From: CAJQHT01 sp038123275
GTDB taxonomy: Bacteria; Pseudomonadota; Alphaproteobacteria; Rickettsiales; UBA1997
Assembly: GCA_038123275.1 (NCBI GenBank)
Contig: JAYORG010000007.1
Span: 1 to 64,000, forward strand
Direction: 5' to 3'
DNA length: 64,000 nucleotides
A program made the translations under genes and the position numbers. The notes under the pieces were generated by a model. That model was not told where the DNA came from. It searched no databases and saw only the letters and a list, made by a program, of their open reading frames with translations. Shown here piece after piece: positions 32,743 through 42,649 of the stretch (its first letter is position 1; the number at the start of each line of letters is the position of its first letter).

Positions 32743-35592
32743 ATGAGTGATCAATCTATTACGCAACATCTCAAAAATTATTTGATTCCCAGGCTTAAGA
32801 CATTATTTAGCAAATTAAAGCGTAAGTCTCAAAGAAAAACTAGTGATCTTACGGATATATTATCTCTTAATTTTACAAATGTTAAAAAACATAAAGTAGC
32901 TCTTAAAAGATATAAAAGAAAGAGCGTAGCTGCTTCTAGAAGAAAAAGTAAGCAAAATATTACCCAAGCTTATAGTGCATTTTCTTATATAATTGTTATT
33001 TTATCAATTACTTGGGCTTGTTTAAACGCATTGTCAATTTATGAAAATCAGAAAGAGGACTTCCAAGAAAGAGTAGAAATACAAAAAGCTATCATTGAGG
33101 AGAATTTCAGTAATTCTATTAGTTTGGTTGATAATTTTTCTAGCTATGTTGGTGATAAAATTTTGCTTTTTGGCGTTAATGAAAAGAAGACAATCGCCAC
33201 AATGCTAAAGAAAAATAACAGTTCAGATCTAATGACTTCAGGTTCAATAGTTAGAAATGCTTATTCTTGGCTTGATGTTGATTATGTTAATAATGATAAC
33301 AAGTTAATAGTCTCTTCCGCAAAAGGAGTTTTACCAGAAAGAATGGATGTACCACATTATTATCCAGTTGATGAAGCTTTAAAAAAGAAATGGAGATTTA
33401 AATTGGGACGAGTAACGCGAATAAAAAGCTATTACGGAGATTATGATATTATACCAACAGCATTTTCCATTGATGATGATGACTCTAATCCTAGGGGTAC
33501 TTTAATCTCTAAAATTGTTATTAAAAAAGTAGAGGGCGATATTAGAAGGGGCATAGAAGATGAGGATGTTAGTTATATTATTATAAGTAGAGGTTTTGAT
33601 GTCATAGCTTATTCAACTAATGATTCTATATTGGATGATGAGAAAAAGAGATTATTTGTAAAACATAAATTGTCTGAAAATCAAGAACTAAAGAAGATAT
33701 TTAAAAATTTTGATAAATTTAGTGCCAGTGGTAAGGATGGGCATTTACAGGAGGTAATAAATATTGGTAACACTAGCTATATTAGTTATCGTAAATCAGA
33801 TTATCCTTTTATAATATTAGCTAGCTATTCTAAAAAAGTAATTTGGAGAGCCTTTAGACAAAGATTAGGTTATATTTTATTTCAATCTGTGTCTATTACT
33901 TTTCTGTTTTTATCAGCTCTTTTCTTATTTAAAAGGGTACAAATTGTACCAATTATTAAGCAATTAATTAATGCTAGAGAAAAAGCTGAGGAAGCAAGTA
34001 AAGCAAAAAGTAACTTTTTATCAACAATTAGCCATGAGTTACGTACACCAATGAATGGTATTATTGGTATGAGTCAAATATTATCTGAGTCAAAAAACCT
34101 AAATGATGAAGAGTGGGATCAAATTAAGACAATTCATAAATCAGCAGATGCATTACTATTAATTCTTAACGATATTCTAAACTTCTCTAAGATTGAGGCA
34201 CAAAAAGTAGAGCTAGAAAAGATTGATTTTAATCTGCATGCATTAGTAGAAAATACAATTGATATTATGTCTCCATCTGCCATGAAGAAAAGTTTAGAGA
34301 TTTTTATGCATGTTGATAAGGAGATTCCAAGAATTATGGTTGGAGATCCGGGTCGGATTAGACAAATTATTACTAACCTCATAAATAATGCCATAAAATT
34401 TACTGCTAAAGGGCAAATATTTGTCGAAATATTACTTGAGAAAACTGTAAATGATAAACTTACGCTCAGATTTAATATTAGAGATAGTGGAATTGGTATT
34501 AGAAAATCTGATCTAAATAATCTTTTTAAGAAATTTACCCAAGCTGATATGTCAACCACCAGGAAATATGGTGGTACTGGACTTGGTTTATCCATATGTA
34601 AAGAATTAGTCAGATTAATGAGTGGAAAAATAAGTATAGAAAGTGATGTTGGTAAGGGATCTAATTTTTGGTTTAGAATTCCTTTAATTAAATCAAAAGA
34701 AATTGCTGCGCCATTAAAAGCTAAAGAGAGGGCAAAAATAGAAAATAAAAAAGTTTTAGTAATAGAGCCTAATGAAATTGGCAGTCAGGTTTTAAGTGAT
34801 AATTTATCTAACTTATTTAAAATGGATATTGACTACCCTATATCCATGCAAAATCTTACTAGCGGTAATTTTCAGACTATTATAAAGCAAGTTAGAGAGA
34901 ATGAATATAGTTCAATTTTAATTAGTGATTGTAGGGTTAGTAATTTTAGTGCTATTAGTTTAGCTAAAAAAATTAAACAATTAGATGATTTGGCTAATAT
35001 TTCTTTAATATTGGTAATTTCTTCTTATGAAAAAGGAAAGTTATCAAGTGAAGATGTAGGATTATTTTCATCAATAATAACTAAGCCATTTAAGGAAGCT
35101 ACATTGATAGAGTCAGTGTTGGATGCTTACAATATTAAATATAAAAAAGACAAAAGATCTTTGTCTGATAAGGCTCCTGAGCTAGTAATTGATTCAAATA
35201 ATAAAGCATATAGAATATTGATGTGTGAGGATAATCAAATAAATATGAAAGTAGCGGTCGCAGTTTTAAGCAGAATGGGATATGATATTGATATTTCAGA
35301 AAATGGTAAAGAAGGTTTGGAAAAGATATTTGACAGTAAAAGAAAAAATTATGACTTAGTTTTCATGGATTGCATGATGCCAGTAATGGATGGCTATACA
35401 GCTACAAAGAAAATTAGGAAAATGGAGAAAGAAAAGAAAATGAAACCAATACCAATAATTGCTTTAACTGCTAATATAGCTCAAAATGATAAAGATAAAT
35501 GCTTTAAAGTTGGAATGAATGATTTTTTATCTAAGCCAATTCAAAGAGAGCAAGTAGAGGAAATAATGAAGAGATGGATTGATGTTGATTAG
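32743..35592 (+). CDS. Hybrid sensor histidine kinase with two receiver domains
   Basis: 949 aa from the ATG at 32743. A basic N-terminal tail of about 75 residues precedes TM1 (about 78-98), an extracytoplasmic sensor region (about 100-375, Cache/CHASE-like by size) and TM2 (about 380-398). HisKA has FLSTISHELRTPMNGIIGMS with phospho-His 431; HATPase has LINNAIKFT, DSGIGI and GGTGLGLSICKELV. A first receiver (about 665-785) is partly degenerate, with SDCRVSNF and ITKPF retained. The second (about 823-945) is intact: MCEDNQINMKV, phospho-Asp in FMDCMMPVMDGYTA (876), ALTANIA and LSKPI. No Hpt domain or partner regulator is nearby, so output goes elsewhere. Confidence 0.92.
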   Translation: MSDQSITQHLKNYLIPRLKTLFSKLKRKSQRKTSDLTDILSLNFTNVKKHKVALKRYKRKSVAASRRKSKQNITQAYSAFSYIIVILSITWACLNALSIYENQKEDFQERVEIQKAIIEENFSNSISLVDNFSSYVGDKILLFGVNEKKTIATMLKKNNSSDLMTSGSIVRNAYSWLDVDYVNNDNKLIVSSAKGVLPERMDVPHYYPVDEALKKKWRFKLGRVTRIKSYYGDYDIIPTAFSIDDDDSNPRGTLISKIVIKKVEGDIRRGIEDEDVSYIIISRGFDVIAYSTNDSILDDEKKRLFVKHKLSENQELKKIFKNFDKFSASGKDGHLQEVINIGNTSYISYRKSDYPFIILASYSKKVIWRAFRQRLGYILFQSVSITFLFLSALFLFKRVQIVPIIKQLINAREKAEEASKAKSNFLSTISHELRTPMNGIIGMSQILSESKNLNDEEWDQIKTIHKSADALLLILNDILNFSKIEAQKVELEKIDFNLHALVENTIDIMSPSAMKKSLEIFMHVDKEIPRIMVGDPGRIRQIITNLINNAIKFTAKGQIFVEILLEKTVNDKLTLRFNIRDSGIGIRKSDLNNLFKKFTQADMSTTRKYGGTGLGLSICKELVRLMSGKISIESDVGKGSNFWFRIPLIKSKEIAAPLKAKERAKIENKKVLVIEPNEIGSQVLSDNLSNLFKMDIDYPISMQNLTSGNFQTIIKQVRENEYSSILISDCRVSNFSAISLAKKIKQLDDLANISLILVISSYEKGKLSSEDVGLFSSIITKPFKEATLIESVLDAYNIKYKKDKRSLSDKAPELVIDSNNKAYRILMCEDNQINMKVAVAVLSRMGYDIDISENGKEGLEKIFDSKRKNYDLVFMDCMMPVMDGYTATKKIRKMEKEKKMKPIPIIALTANIAQNDKDKCFKVGMNDFLSKPIQREQVEEIMKRWIDVD

Positions 35593-35639
35593 ACAAACCT
35601 GTCATAAGTCTTTTTGAATGTCAGGTTCTAAGTAAAAAG

Positions 35640-35672
35640 CTACCTAATTTCCACTCAAAACTAGAACAATTT
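35640..35672. repeat. Remnant of the miniature element seen at 61291-61449
   Basis: CTAATTTCCACTCAAAACTAGAACAATTT closely matches the inner right part of that element (61391-61420, CTAATTTCCCCTCAAAACTAGAA). The terminal repeats are gone. Just upstream, AACCTGTCAT and ATGTCAGGTT (35595-35626) could form a hairpin after the kinase gene. Confidence 0.5.
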
Positions 35673-35679
35673 AAGAAAG

Positions 35680-36360
35680 ATGTCTATTAAAGCGAAAATA
35701 ATTAAAAAGGCCCTGAAAGTTTTAATCGATGAATATGGTTTTGAAAAATCAGTAGAAAAAAATCTACCAATAGATAGAAATGAAAACCCTCTTCCTTTAT
35801 ATACATACCCGGCAATAGAATATTTAAAATCTTTAAATTTTAAAAATAAGAAAATTTTTGAATTTGGTAGTGGTAATTCAACTTTATTTTGGTTAAATAA
35901 AGGTGCTAAAGTTACCTCAATTGAAGATAATGAAATATGGTTTAAAAACTTAACACAAGAAATAGACTCTAATAAAAATCATAAATTTATTTTTGCTCAA
36001 GGAAAGGAATATATTAATTATATACTTAAAATTGATACAAAATATGATGTTATTATTATTGATGGGTCTCAAAATAGATTTGAGTGTACTAAAGTTGCTA
36101 TTAACAAAATCAAGAAAGATGGTATAATTATTATTGATAATTCTGATTGGTTTGAAAATAGCACAAAACTAGTCAGAGATGAGCTAGATTTTTTGCAAAT
36201 AGATTTTTATGGTTTTAGACCTTCTAAACCTAACACTTCTGTGACATCATTCTTTTTTAGTAGGGAGTCAAAATTACAATCCATTAGTAAAAAACAACCT
36301 TCTTTTGCTATTGGAGGTTTAGAAAAGCACTCAAAAAATGATTCTGACAATTCTAAATGA
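35680..36360 (+). CDS. Class I SAM-dependent methyltransferase-like protein
   Basis: 226 aa. FKNKKIFEFGSGNSTLFWL (motif I, about 55-72), GAKVTSIEDNEIWFKNL, YDVIIIDGSQNRFECTK (about 121-137) and IKKDGIIIIDNSDWF define a Rossmann methyltransferase fold, near FkbM or macrocin-type families. The substrate is unknown. It lies alone between hairpins. An alternative is a non-catalytic SAM-binding protein; the fold is confident, the activity is not. Confidence 0.75.
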   Translation: MSIKAKIIKKALKVLIDEYGFEKSVEKNLPIDRNENPLPLYTYPAIEYLKSLNFKNKKIFEFGSGNSTLFWLNKGAKVTSIEDNEIWFKNLTQEIDSNKNHKFIFAQGKEYINYILKIDTKYDVIIIDGSQNRFECTKVAINKIKKDGIIIIDNSDWFENSTKLVRDELDFLQIDFYGFRPSKPNTSVTSFFFSRESKLQSISKKQPSFAIGGLEKHSKNDSDNSK

Positions 36361-36388
36361 TATAGTGCCGGCTTCGCAGTCTTGAAGC

Positions 36389-36432
36389 TTCAGGGCTGTA
36401 GTATTTGATTTTAGAACTTAAACAGCCCTGAA
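36389..36432. terminator. Hairpin with perfect 11-bp arms
   Basis: TTCAGGGCTGT (36389-36399) and ACAGCCCTGAA (36422-36432) pair perfectly around a 22-nt loop, 29 bp after the methyltransferase stop. There is no T tract, so it is either a factor-dependent terminator or a small repeat. A shorter dyad (CTTGAAGCTTCAG) abuts it. Confidence 0.45.
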
Positions 36433-36523
36433 AAGAAATATTCTAGATTGCATTAGAACTTGCTTATTTAGAAGTATTCTGTTAGTTATGATGGATTCGT
36501 TTTATTAATAATAATTAAGATAT

Positions 36524-36742
36524 ATGCCTAAAGAGGATTTACTATCAATGAATGGAATTGTTGTTGAGGTTTTGCCAAATACAATATTTCGTGTTGAATT
36601 AGAAAATGGTCATTTAATTACTGCTCATGCTTCTGGAAAAATTCGTAAAAATAAAATAAGAATTTTAAAGGGTGATGATGTTGAAGTGGAAATGACAACT
36701 TACGATCTAACAAAGGGTAGAATAGTTAGAAGAAATAGTTAA
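36524..36742 (+). CDS. infA: Translation initiation factor IF-1
   Basis: 72 aa OB-fold protein, the exact usual length. It shows MNGIVVEVLPNTIFRVELEN, GHLITAHASGKIRKNKIRIL and GDDVEVEMTTYDLTKGRIV. It binds the 30S A site during initiation. It stands alone here, separated by 114 bp from uvrA. Confidence 0.97.
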   Translation: MPKEDLLSMNGIVVEVLPNTIFRVELENGHLITAHASGKIRKNKIRILKGDDVEVEMTTYDLTKGRIVRRNS

Positions 36743-36856
36743 TAGGACAAGCCCTTTTTTGGTAATTTCGTCGTTATTCTAATTTTCTGAAATCTACGTA
36801 CATCTACTAAATATATTACAAACTCAATATTTTACCGTTGTTAATAAAAATTTATC

Positions 36857-39760
36857 ATGCAAGAAAAGTTCATTAAAGTAATTGGTGCTAAGGAGCACAA
36901 TTTAAAAAATATCAATATTCAAATACCAAAAAATCAGTTAGTTGTTGTTACTGGGTTAAGTGGCTCTGGTAAGTCATCTCTTGTATTTGATACAATTTAT
37001 GCTGAAGGCCAAAGACGTTACATTGAAAGTTTATCAGTTTATGCTAGACAATTTCTAAATATGCAAGATAAGCCAGATGTTGAATCAATTGAAGGTTTAT
37101 CCCCAGCAATTGCCATTGATCAAAAAACCACTTCTAGAAATCCACGATCAACAGTTGGTACTGTTACTGAAATTTACGATCATTTAAGATTATTGTATGC
37201 TCGCATTGGCATACCTTATTCACCAGCAACTAATTTGCCAATTTCTAGTCAATCTCCATCGCAAATTGCCAAAAAGATTTTTGATTTACCACCAAAAAGT
37301 AAAATTTATATTTTGGCACCACTTATTAGAGGAGAAAAAGGTGAGCATAGAAAAGAATTTTTATCTCTTAGAAAACAAGGTTTCCAAAGGGTTAAAGTTG
37401 ATGGAGAAGTTCATGAATTAAATGAGTTGCCAGCAATTGATAAAAATAAAAAGCATGATATTGAAGTTGTTGTTGATAGAATTGTAATGTCCGACAAGCT
37501 TGGTAACAGACTTGCTGATTCTATTGAAACTGCTCTTAAAATTTCTGATGGGTTGCTTTTTGTAGAAATTGTTAAGTTGCCAGAAGAAGAATATAAAATG
37601 CCAAATGGTGAGATTGTCAAAAATGATGAAATTTTAGTATTTTCTGAGAAATTTTGCTGTCCTGAATCTGGTTTTACTATTTCTGAAATAGAACCAAGAT
37701 TATTTTCTTTTAATAGTCCTTATGGTGCTTGTAAATCTTGTGATGGTCTTGGTACAGAATTATATTTTAATCCAGAATTAATAGTTAGTGATGATGAATT
37801 AAGTTTAAGGCAAGGCGCAATTTCAATTTGGCATGGTGCAAATGCTCGTTATTATCAGCAAATATTAACTAGTCTTTCTAATCATTTTAAATTTGATCTA
37901 GATACCCCTTACAATTTACTTAGTGAAGAAGTAAAAAATATTATTTTTTATGGCACTAAAGAAGAAATTGAAATTGAATATGAAGATGGTTACAGAACCT
38001 TTAAAACCAAGCATGTTTTTGGAGGTGTTATTAACGAAATCGAAAAGAAATTTAATAATGCTAAAGGCAATTTAGTACAAGAAGAATTATCTAAATATCA
38101 AAGCCTAACAAAATGTCGTAAATGTCAAGGTTATCGCTTAAGTGAACAATCTTTATGTGTAAAAATTACTGACTTACATATTGGTCAATTAAGTAATATG
38201 TCAATTTCTGATGTTATTAAATGGTTTGAAAATTTGCCAAAGAAATTAAATGAAACACATAATCAAATTGCACAGAGAATTTTAAAAGAAATTACAAGAC
38301 GATTAAACTTTTTAAAGAATGTTGGTTTGGAATATCTAACTTTAAGTAGAAAAGCTGGAAGTCTTTCTGGTGGAGAAGCTCAAAGAATTAGATTAGCATC
38401 GCAAATTGGTTCTGGATTATCTGGAGTGATGTATGTTTTAGACGAACCTTCAATAGGGTTGCATCAGTCAGATAATAATAAATTAATTTCCACTTTAAAA
38501 CAATTAAGAGATATTGGCAATTCAGTCTTAGTAGTTGAACATGATGAAGAAATGATGTGTGAAGCAGATTATTTAATTGATGTTGGTCCAGGGGCAGGAG
38601 TGCATGGTGGTCATATTATTGCACAAGGTCTACCTGATAAGGTTATCAATGACGAAAAAAGCATTACCGGTCAATATTTAAGTGGTAAAAAATCTATCCC
38701 TTTGCCTAAGGTTAGAAGAAAAGTAGATTTAACTCGAAATATTACTATTAGAAATGCTACAACCAATAATCTAAAGAATGTGGATCTAACAGTACCTCTT
38801 GGAGTATTTACTAGTGTATGTGGTATATCTGGAGGTGGTAAATCAAGTTTAATAATTCATACTTTTTATAAAGCTTTAAATAGAATTATTAATAAATCAA
38901 AAGTTACACCAGGTTCTTTTGATGCGATAGAAGGGGCTTTAAATATTGATAAAATAATAGAAATTGATCAATCTCCTATTGGCAGAACTCCAAGATCAAA
39001 TCCTTGTACCTATGTTGGTGCTTTTACTCCCATTAGAGAGTTTTTTACAGAGCTTCCAGAATCAAAATCTCGTGGTTATAAGTCAGGTAGATTTTCTTTT
39101 AATGTTAAAGGTGGTAGATGTGAAACTTGTCAAGGTGATGGCTTAATTAAAATAGAAATGCATTTCTTGCCAGATGTTTATGTTATTTGTGATACTTGTC
39201 ATGGCAAAAGATATAATCGTGAGACTCTAGAAATACAGTATAAAGGTCATTCTATCTCAGATATTTTAGAAATGAATGCATTACAAGCTGCAGACTTTTT
39301 TATTAATATGCCTCATATTTATGAAAAATTTAAAGCATTATGTGATGTTGGTCTTGGTTATATTAAAATTGGTCAAAGTGCTACTACTCTATCTGGAGGT
39401 GAAGCTCAAAGAATTAAGTTATCAAAAGAGTTAAGTAAAAAGGCTACTAATAACACTCTTTACATTCTTGATGAACCAACAACAGGACTTCATTTTGAAG
39501 ATATTAGTAAATTATTGTCAGTATTGCATAAATTAGTTGATCAAGGAAATAGTGTGGTTATTATTGAGCATAATTTAGATGTTTTAAAAACGTCAGACTG
39601 GATAATTGATATTGGGCCAACTGGTGGTGATAAGGGTGGTTACATAGTTGCTCAAGGCACTCCAGAGAGCATAGTAAAAGATAAAAATTCTGTTACTGGA
39701 GAATTTTTATCTAAAGTTTTGAATAAAAATGGTAAAAATAAAAAACTTAATCTAGCATAA
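36857..39760 (+). CDS. uvrA: Excinuclease ABC subunit A
   Basis: 967 aa, full length. Two ABC ATPase modules: Walker A GLSGSGKSSLVFDT (about 31) and GISGGGKSSLI (about 657), and two signature SLSGGEAQRIRLA/TLSGGEAQRIKLS motifs with LDEPSIGLH and LDEPTTGLH. Zinc fingers are at CCPESGF...CKSCDGLG (about 270-300) and CETCQGDG...CDTCHG (about 755-785). It scans DNA for bulky lesions with UvrB. The next gene starts one base after its stop. Confidence 0.97.
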   Translation: MQEKFIKVIGAKEHNLKNINIQIPKNQLVVVTGLSGSGKSSLVFDTIYAEGQRRYIESLSVYARQFLNMQDKPDVESIEGLSPAIAIDQKTTSRNPRSTVGTVTEIYDHLRLLYARIGIPYSPATNLPISSQSPSQIAKKIFDLPPKSKIYILAPLIRGEKGEHRKEFLSLRKQGFQRVKVDGEVHELNELPAIDKNKKHDIEVVVDRIVMSDKLGNRLADSIETALKISDGLLFVEIVKLPEEEYKMPNGEIVKNDEILVFSEKFCCPESGFTISEIEPRLFSFNSPYGACKSCDGLGTELYFNPELIVSDDELSLRQGAISIWHGANARYYQQILTSLSNHFKFDLDTPYNLLSEEVKNIIFYGTKEEIEIEYEDGYRTFKTKHVFGGVINEIEKKFNNAKGNLVQEELSKYQSLTKCRKCQGYRLSEQSLCVKITDLHIGQLSNMSISDVIKWFENLPKKLNETHNQIAQRILKEITRRLNFLKNVGLEYLTLSRKAGSLSGGEAQRIRLASQIGSGLSGVMYVLDEPSIGLHQSDNNKLISTLKQLRDIGNSVLVVEHDEEMMCEADYLIDVGPGAGVHGGHIIAQGLPDKVINDEKSITGQYLSGKKSIPLPKVRRKVDLTRNITIRNATTNNLKNVDLTVPLGVFTSVCGISGGGKSSLIIHTFYKALNRIINKSKVTPGSFDAIEGALNIDKIIEIDQSPIGRTPRSNPCTYVGAFTPIREFFTELPESKSRGYKSGRFSFNVKGGRCETCQGDGLIKIEMHFLPDVYVICDTCHGKRYNRETLEIQYKGHSISDILEMNALQAADFFINMPHIYEKFKALCDVGLGYIKIGQSATTLSGGEAQRIKLSKELSKKATNNTLYILDEPTTGLHFEDISKLLSVLHKLVDQGNSVVIIEHNLDVLKTSDWIIDIGPTGGDKGGYIVAQGTPESIVKDKNSVTGEFLSKVLNKNGKNKKLNLA

Positions 39761-39761
39761 T

Positions 39762-40667
39762 ATGATTAGTTCAAATTTAGATGAAGCTTTTGATCACATA
39801 ATTAAACTAGTCGATGATAAAATCGACGAATTATTGCCAAGAAAAGAGCAATTTAGTGAGTCTAGATTGGTTGAAGCAATGCGTTACAGCGCTTTAGCTC
39901 CAGGAAAAAGAATTAGACCATTTTTAACAATAGCCTGTGCTGACATCTTTAAAGTAGACACTCAATATTCAGTTAATATTGCAACCGCTATTGAATTTAT
40001 TCATGTATATTCTTTAATTCATGACGATTTGCCAGCAATGGATGATGATGATTATCGCAGAGGTCAGTTAAGTTGTCACAAAAAATTTGATGAAGCAACA
40101 GCAATTTTAGCTGGTGATTCTTTATTAACACATGCTTTCCAAATATTATCTGACCAAAATACTATTTTTGATCCTCATATTAGATGCGAGTTAATTAATA
40201 TTATTTCTAAAGCAATTGGCTTTAATGGTATGGCTGGAGGACAAATGATAGATTTAGAAGCAGAATTTGATTCTAATTTAACTCCAGAAAAAATTGCTAG
40301 ATTACAAAGATTAAAAACCGGAGAAATGTTTATGGCATCAGTTGAGGCTGGCGCAATTATTGGCAAAGCTCAAGCTGCAAAAAGACAATCTTTAATAAGA
40401 TATGCTCATGATATTGGATTGGCTTTTCAAATTAAGGATGACATCTTAGATCATGTAGGAGATGGTTCTGGCAAGATAGAAATTGAATCACTTGATGCCA
40501 AAAAAACTCAAGATAAAACCAGTATTGTTAATATTCTTGGAATGGATAAAGCTTTAATTCAGCTAAATTTATTGCATGATCAAGCTGTTTCGCATTTACA
40601 CCTATTTGGTGATAATGCAGATTTATTGAGACAATTAGCCGAATTTATTGTTGTTAGGGAAAGATAG
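39762..40667 (+). CDS. ispA: Farnesyl diphosphate synthase (polyprenyl synthetase)
   Basis: 301 aa. First aspartate-rich motif HDDLPAMDDDDYRRG (about 87-100), GKRIRPFLTIACAD, MAGGQMIDL near 155, KTGEMFMASVEAGA, and second aspartate motif FQIKDDILD (about 225). The two-residue insertion in DDLPAMD marks short-chain type II FPP synthases. It joins IPP and DMAPP/GPP to make FPP for undecaprenyl and quinone side chains. Probably co-transcribed with uvrA. Confidence 0.92.
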   Translation: MISSNLDEAFDHIIKLVDDKIDELLPRKEQFSESRLVEAMRYSALAPGKRIRPFLTIACADIFKVDTQYSVNIATAIEFIHVYSLIHDDLPAMDDDDYRRGQLSCHKKFDEATAILAGDSLLTHAFQILSDQNTIFDPHIRCELINIISKAIGFNGMAGGQMIDLEAEFDSNLTPEKIARLQRLKTGEMFMASVEAGAIIGKAQAAKRQSLIRYAHDIGLAFQIKDDILDHVGDGSGKIEIESLDAKKTQDKTSIVNILGMDKALIQLNLLHDQAVSHLHLFGDNADLLRQLAEFIVVRER

Positions 40668-40748
40668 TAATATTCCTGACGAATTGGGGTCAATGGAATC
40701 CTTCGCTTGTGTGGCAAAGCCAGAATCCAACAAAAAAGATATTTAAAT

Positions 40749-41174
40749 ATGCTTGAAACATATTCCCACTTATTCATAGACAGCTTATTTGCCTCACTAA
40801 TTTTGCCAATCAGAAGCGAAATGATGTTTCATGCTATGGTTATTTTTGATGAATTTGATAGCTTTTTAATATTTCTTACAGCACTTCTTGCTAGTATCAC
40901 TGGCCTAGCAATTAATTGGCGAATAGGTAAAGCATTAATTTTTCTAAAAAAATCTCAAGCTTTTAAAGACAAAGATAAAGAAATTAAAAAAGTAGAAACA
41001 ATATGGAATAAATATGTAATTTGGTTATTGCCAATTGCTGTTTTTAATTCTATTGGCCCAGTTTTATGTCTATTTTCAGGATTTTTTAGAACTAATATAG
41101 CCTATCTAATTATTTTAACTGCCATTGGAAAAACAGCTTATTATTATCTGAATTTTAGTCTAACTTTTCATTAG
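40749..41174 (+). CDS. Small membrane protein, YqaA/DedA-like
   Basis: 141 aa from the ATG at 40749. Hydrophobic segments (LFIDSLFASLILPIRSEMMF, FLIFLTALLASITGLAINW, YVIWLLPIAVFNSIGPVLC, IAYLIILTAIGKTAYYYL) and the layout LPIRSE-MMF resemble the YqaA branch of the SNARE-associated/DedA superfamily of small lipid-flipping or envelope proteins. Similarity is modest; treat the family as likely rather than certain. Confidence 0.55.
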   Translation: MLETYSHLFIDSLFASLILPIRSEMMFHAMVIFDEFDSFLIFLTALLASITGLAINWRIGKALIFLKKSQAFKDKDKEIKKVETIWNKYVIWLLPIAVFNSIGPVLCLFSGFFRTNIAYLIILTAIGKTAYYYLNFSLTFH

Positions 41175-41186
41175 TTCAAATAGTAC

Positions 41187-42494
41187 TTAAAGTTCATTAT
41201 GGGTACTCTTTTCCTTCATCTTCTGGTGACTATTGGTTTTAACTTTAGATTTTGGTTTTTTAGATTTAGTTTTGTCTGGTGGGTATATTTTGTTTACCTT
41301 TTTCTTAGATTTTTTATCTAAGTTTTGGTAAGATTCTTCTAAAATAGCATTATGTATGGTATTAACATATTTATACATTTTTGGATCAAGCGCTTGCATT
41401 ACATTAGAGGGTATTTCTGAACAATATGCAAGTGATTCAGTACAAATTTCCATATCTTTATGGTTTCTAACTTGAGAAAAGTGTTTTTCATGCAAGAATT
41501 CAACAAGAAATGCACCCATATCTTGTAATATTTCACTTTTGGTTAGTGGTGTTAAGTCTTGAAAGCTAGATTGGACATGATATGCAATTGATTCTACCAA
41601 TTCAGGAGTAACAATTTGTTGCATAAGATATCTTACATTTTTCCAAGATTTTACTATTTGTGTACCTAGATTTTGTAAATAATCAATTTTTTTGCCTTTT
41701 AATACATTTTTATGAATTTTCTCTAAGCGTTTAACAAATTTATTATATTCATCTACACATTCTTGAGTTTCTTGTGCATTATGCAAAGAAAGAAGATATT
41801 TTCTAGTATTGTCCTGGAAATTATTAGCATCTATGACATGATTCCCATGATCTATGCCGACTTGTTGATTGCAGTGCATAGATTCATGTGTCATGGTGCC
41901 AGCTAGGCTTATTTCTGGATCCTTGCGTCTATGTTTTATTATGTCTGGTTTAAAAAGTATTTTTCCTTTGATTGGATATTTTTTTAAGAAATCATTAGTT
42001 AATATTTTTCCTGGAAAAGAAGCTTCCATACTAAATTTTGCAAGACGATCTATATCTTGTACTGAATATATTAGGGAGTTTTCAGGGTTGTTACTTTCTA
42101 GTCTGGCTAAGCATACAGATAGTGATTTTTGTCCAGATCTAGTCATTTTTCTAACAGCATCCATTACCATTTCTCTATCACTGGAAGGCATATTAGGGTC
42201 TATTGCACTTTTTACTTGTTTTAGGAAAGATTTTTTAACAAATTTTCCTGTATCATCATAGCCAAGTTTTCTTTGATTATTATTTTCTTTTATTGGCTTG
42301 GATGCTGTAATAATTACATTACAAAGAAGTATAAAGGCAATAAATTTGCCAGAATTACTAGAAAGATCAAGTTTACCAAAACTCATAGCATTTTTTATTC
42401 TTTCGTCAATATTAGGGTCTTTCCTTTCTTTGCGATCTAAATATTGCTGATGTTTTCTGCGGTTTTTTGTATGATCTCTATGATCTTTTGGCAT
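41187..42494 (-). CDS. Membrane-anchored protein with HExxH motif, putative metallopeptidase
   Basis: 435 aa, no family recognised. A very basic N-terminus (MPKDHRDHTKNRRKHQQYLD) precedes a single hydrophobic segment (KFIAFILLCNVIITAS, about 49-64). GTMTHESMHCNQQVG near residue 200 contains HESMH, the zinc-binding HExxH of zincins, and a downstream EFLHEKHF (about 330) offers a candidate third ligand. The C-terminus is Lys/Ser/Pro-rich (KTKSKKPKSKVK). If topology is N-in, the peptidase-like domain faces the periplasm. It has its own promoter-like sequence and is probably lineage-specific. Confidence 0.6.
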   Translation of the reverse strand: MPKDHRDHTKNRRKHQQYLDRKERKDPNIDERIKNAMSFGKLDLSSNSGKFIAFILLCNVIITASKPIKENNNQRKLGYDDTGKFVKKSFLKQVKSAIDPNMPSSDREMVMDAVRKMTRSGQKSLSVCLARLESNNPENSLIYSVQDIDRLAKFSMEASFPGKILTNDFLKKYPIKGKILFKPDIIKHRRKDPEISLAGTMTHESMHCNQQVGIDHGNHVIDANNFQDNTRKYLLSLHNAQETQECVDEYNKFVKRLEKIHKNVLKGKKIDYLQNLGTQIVKSWKNVRYLMQQIVTPELVESIAYHVQSSFQDLTPLTKSEILQDMGAFLVEFLHEKHFSQVRNHKDMEICTESLAYCSEIPSNVMQALDPKMYKYVNTIHNAILEESYQNLDKKSKKKVNKIYPPDKTKSKKPKSKVKTNSHQKMKEKSTHNEL

Positions 42495-42527
42495 GGTTTA
42501 GTTATTTAAATTAATATACATATTACA

Positions 42528-42556
42528 ATTGTATCGTAAAATCCTTCACAGATCAA
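42528..42556 (-). promoter_or_regulatory. Promoter of the HExxH protein gene
   Basis: On the minus strand TTGATC (42551-42556), 17-bp spacer, TACAAT (42528-42533), 34 bp upstream of the ATG. Confidence 0.55.
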
Positions 42557-42649
42557 TAGGATAGTATAAATTTTTGAAGAAAATATATTGTAAAATGATT
42601 TATAAACCTTATGTATAATTTATAATATAAAGTCTAAATACTACTAATT

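Noticed and set aside
34134..34595. 153-aa minus-strand reading frame within the histidine kinase
   Set aside because: Lies opposite the conserved HisKA/HATPase region and has no independent support.
36389..36432. Riboswitch or leader of infA
   Set aside because: The hairpin is 92 bp upstream, close to the previous stop codon, and has no recognisable aptamer sequence.
41869..42261. 130-aa plus-strand reading frame inside the HExxH gene
   Set aside because: Antisense to a longer frame with a promoter and a coherent motif; no start signal of its own.
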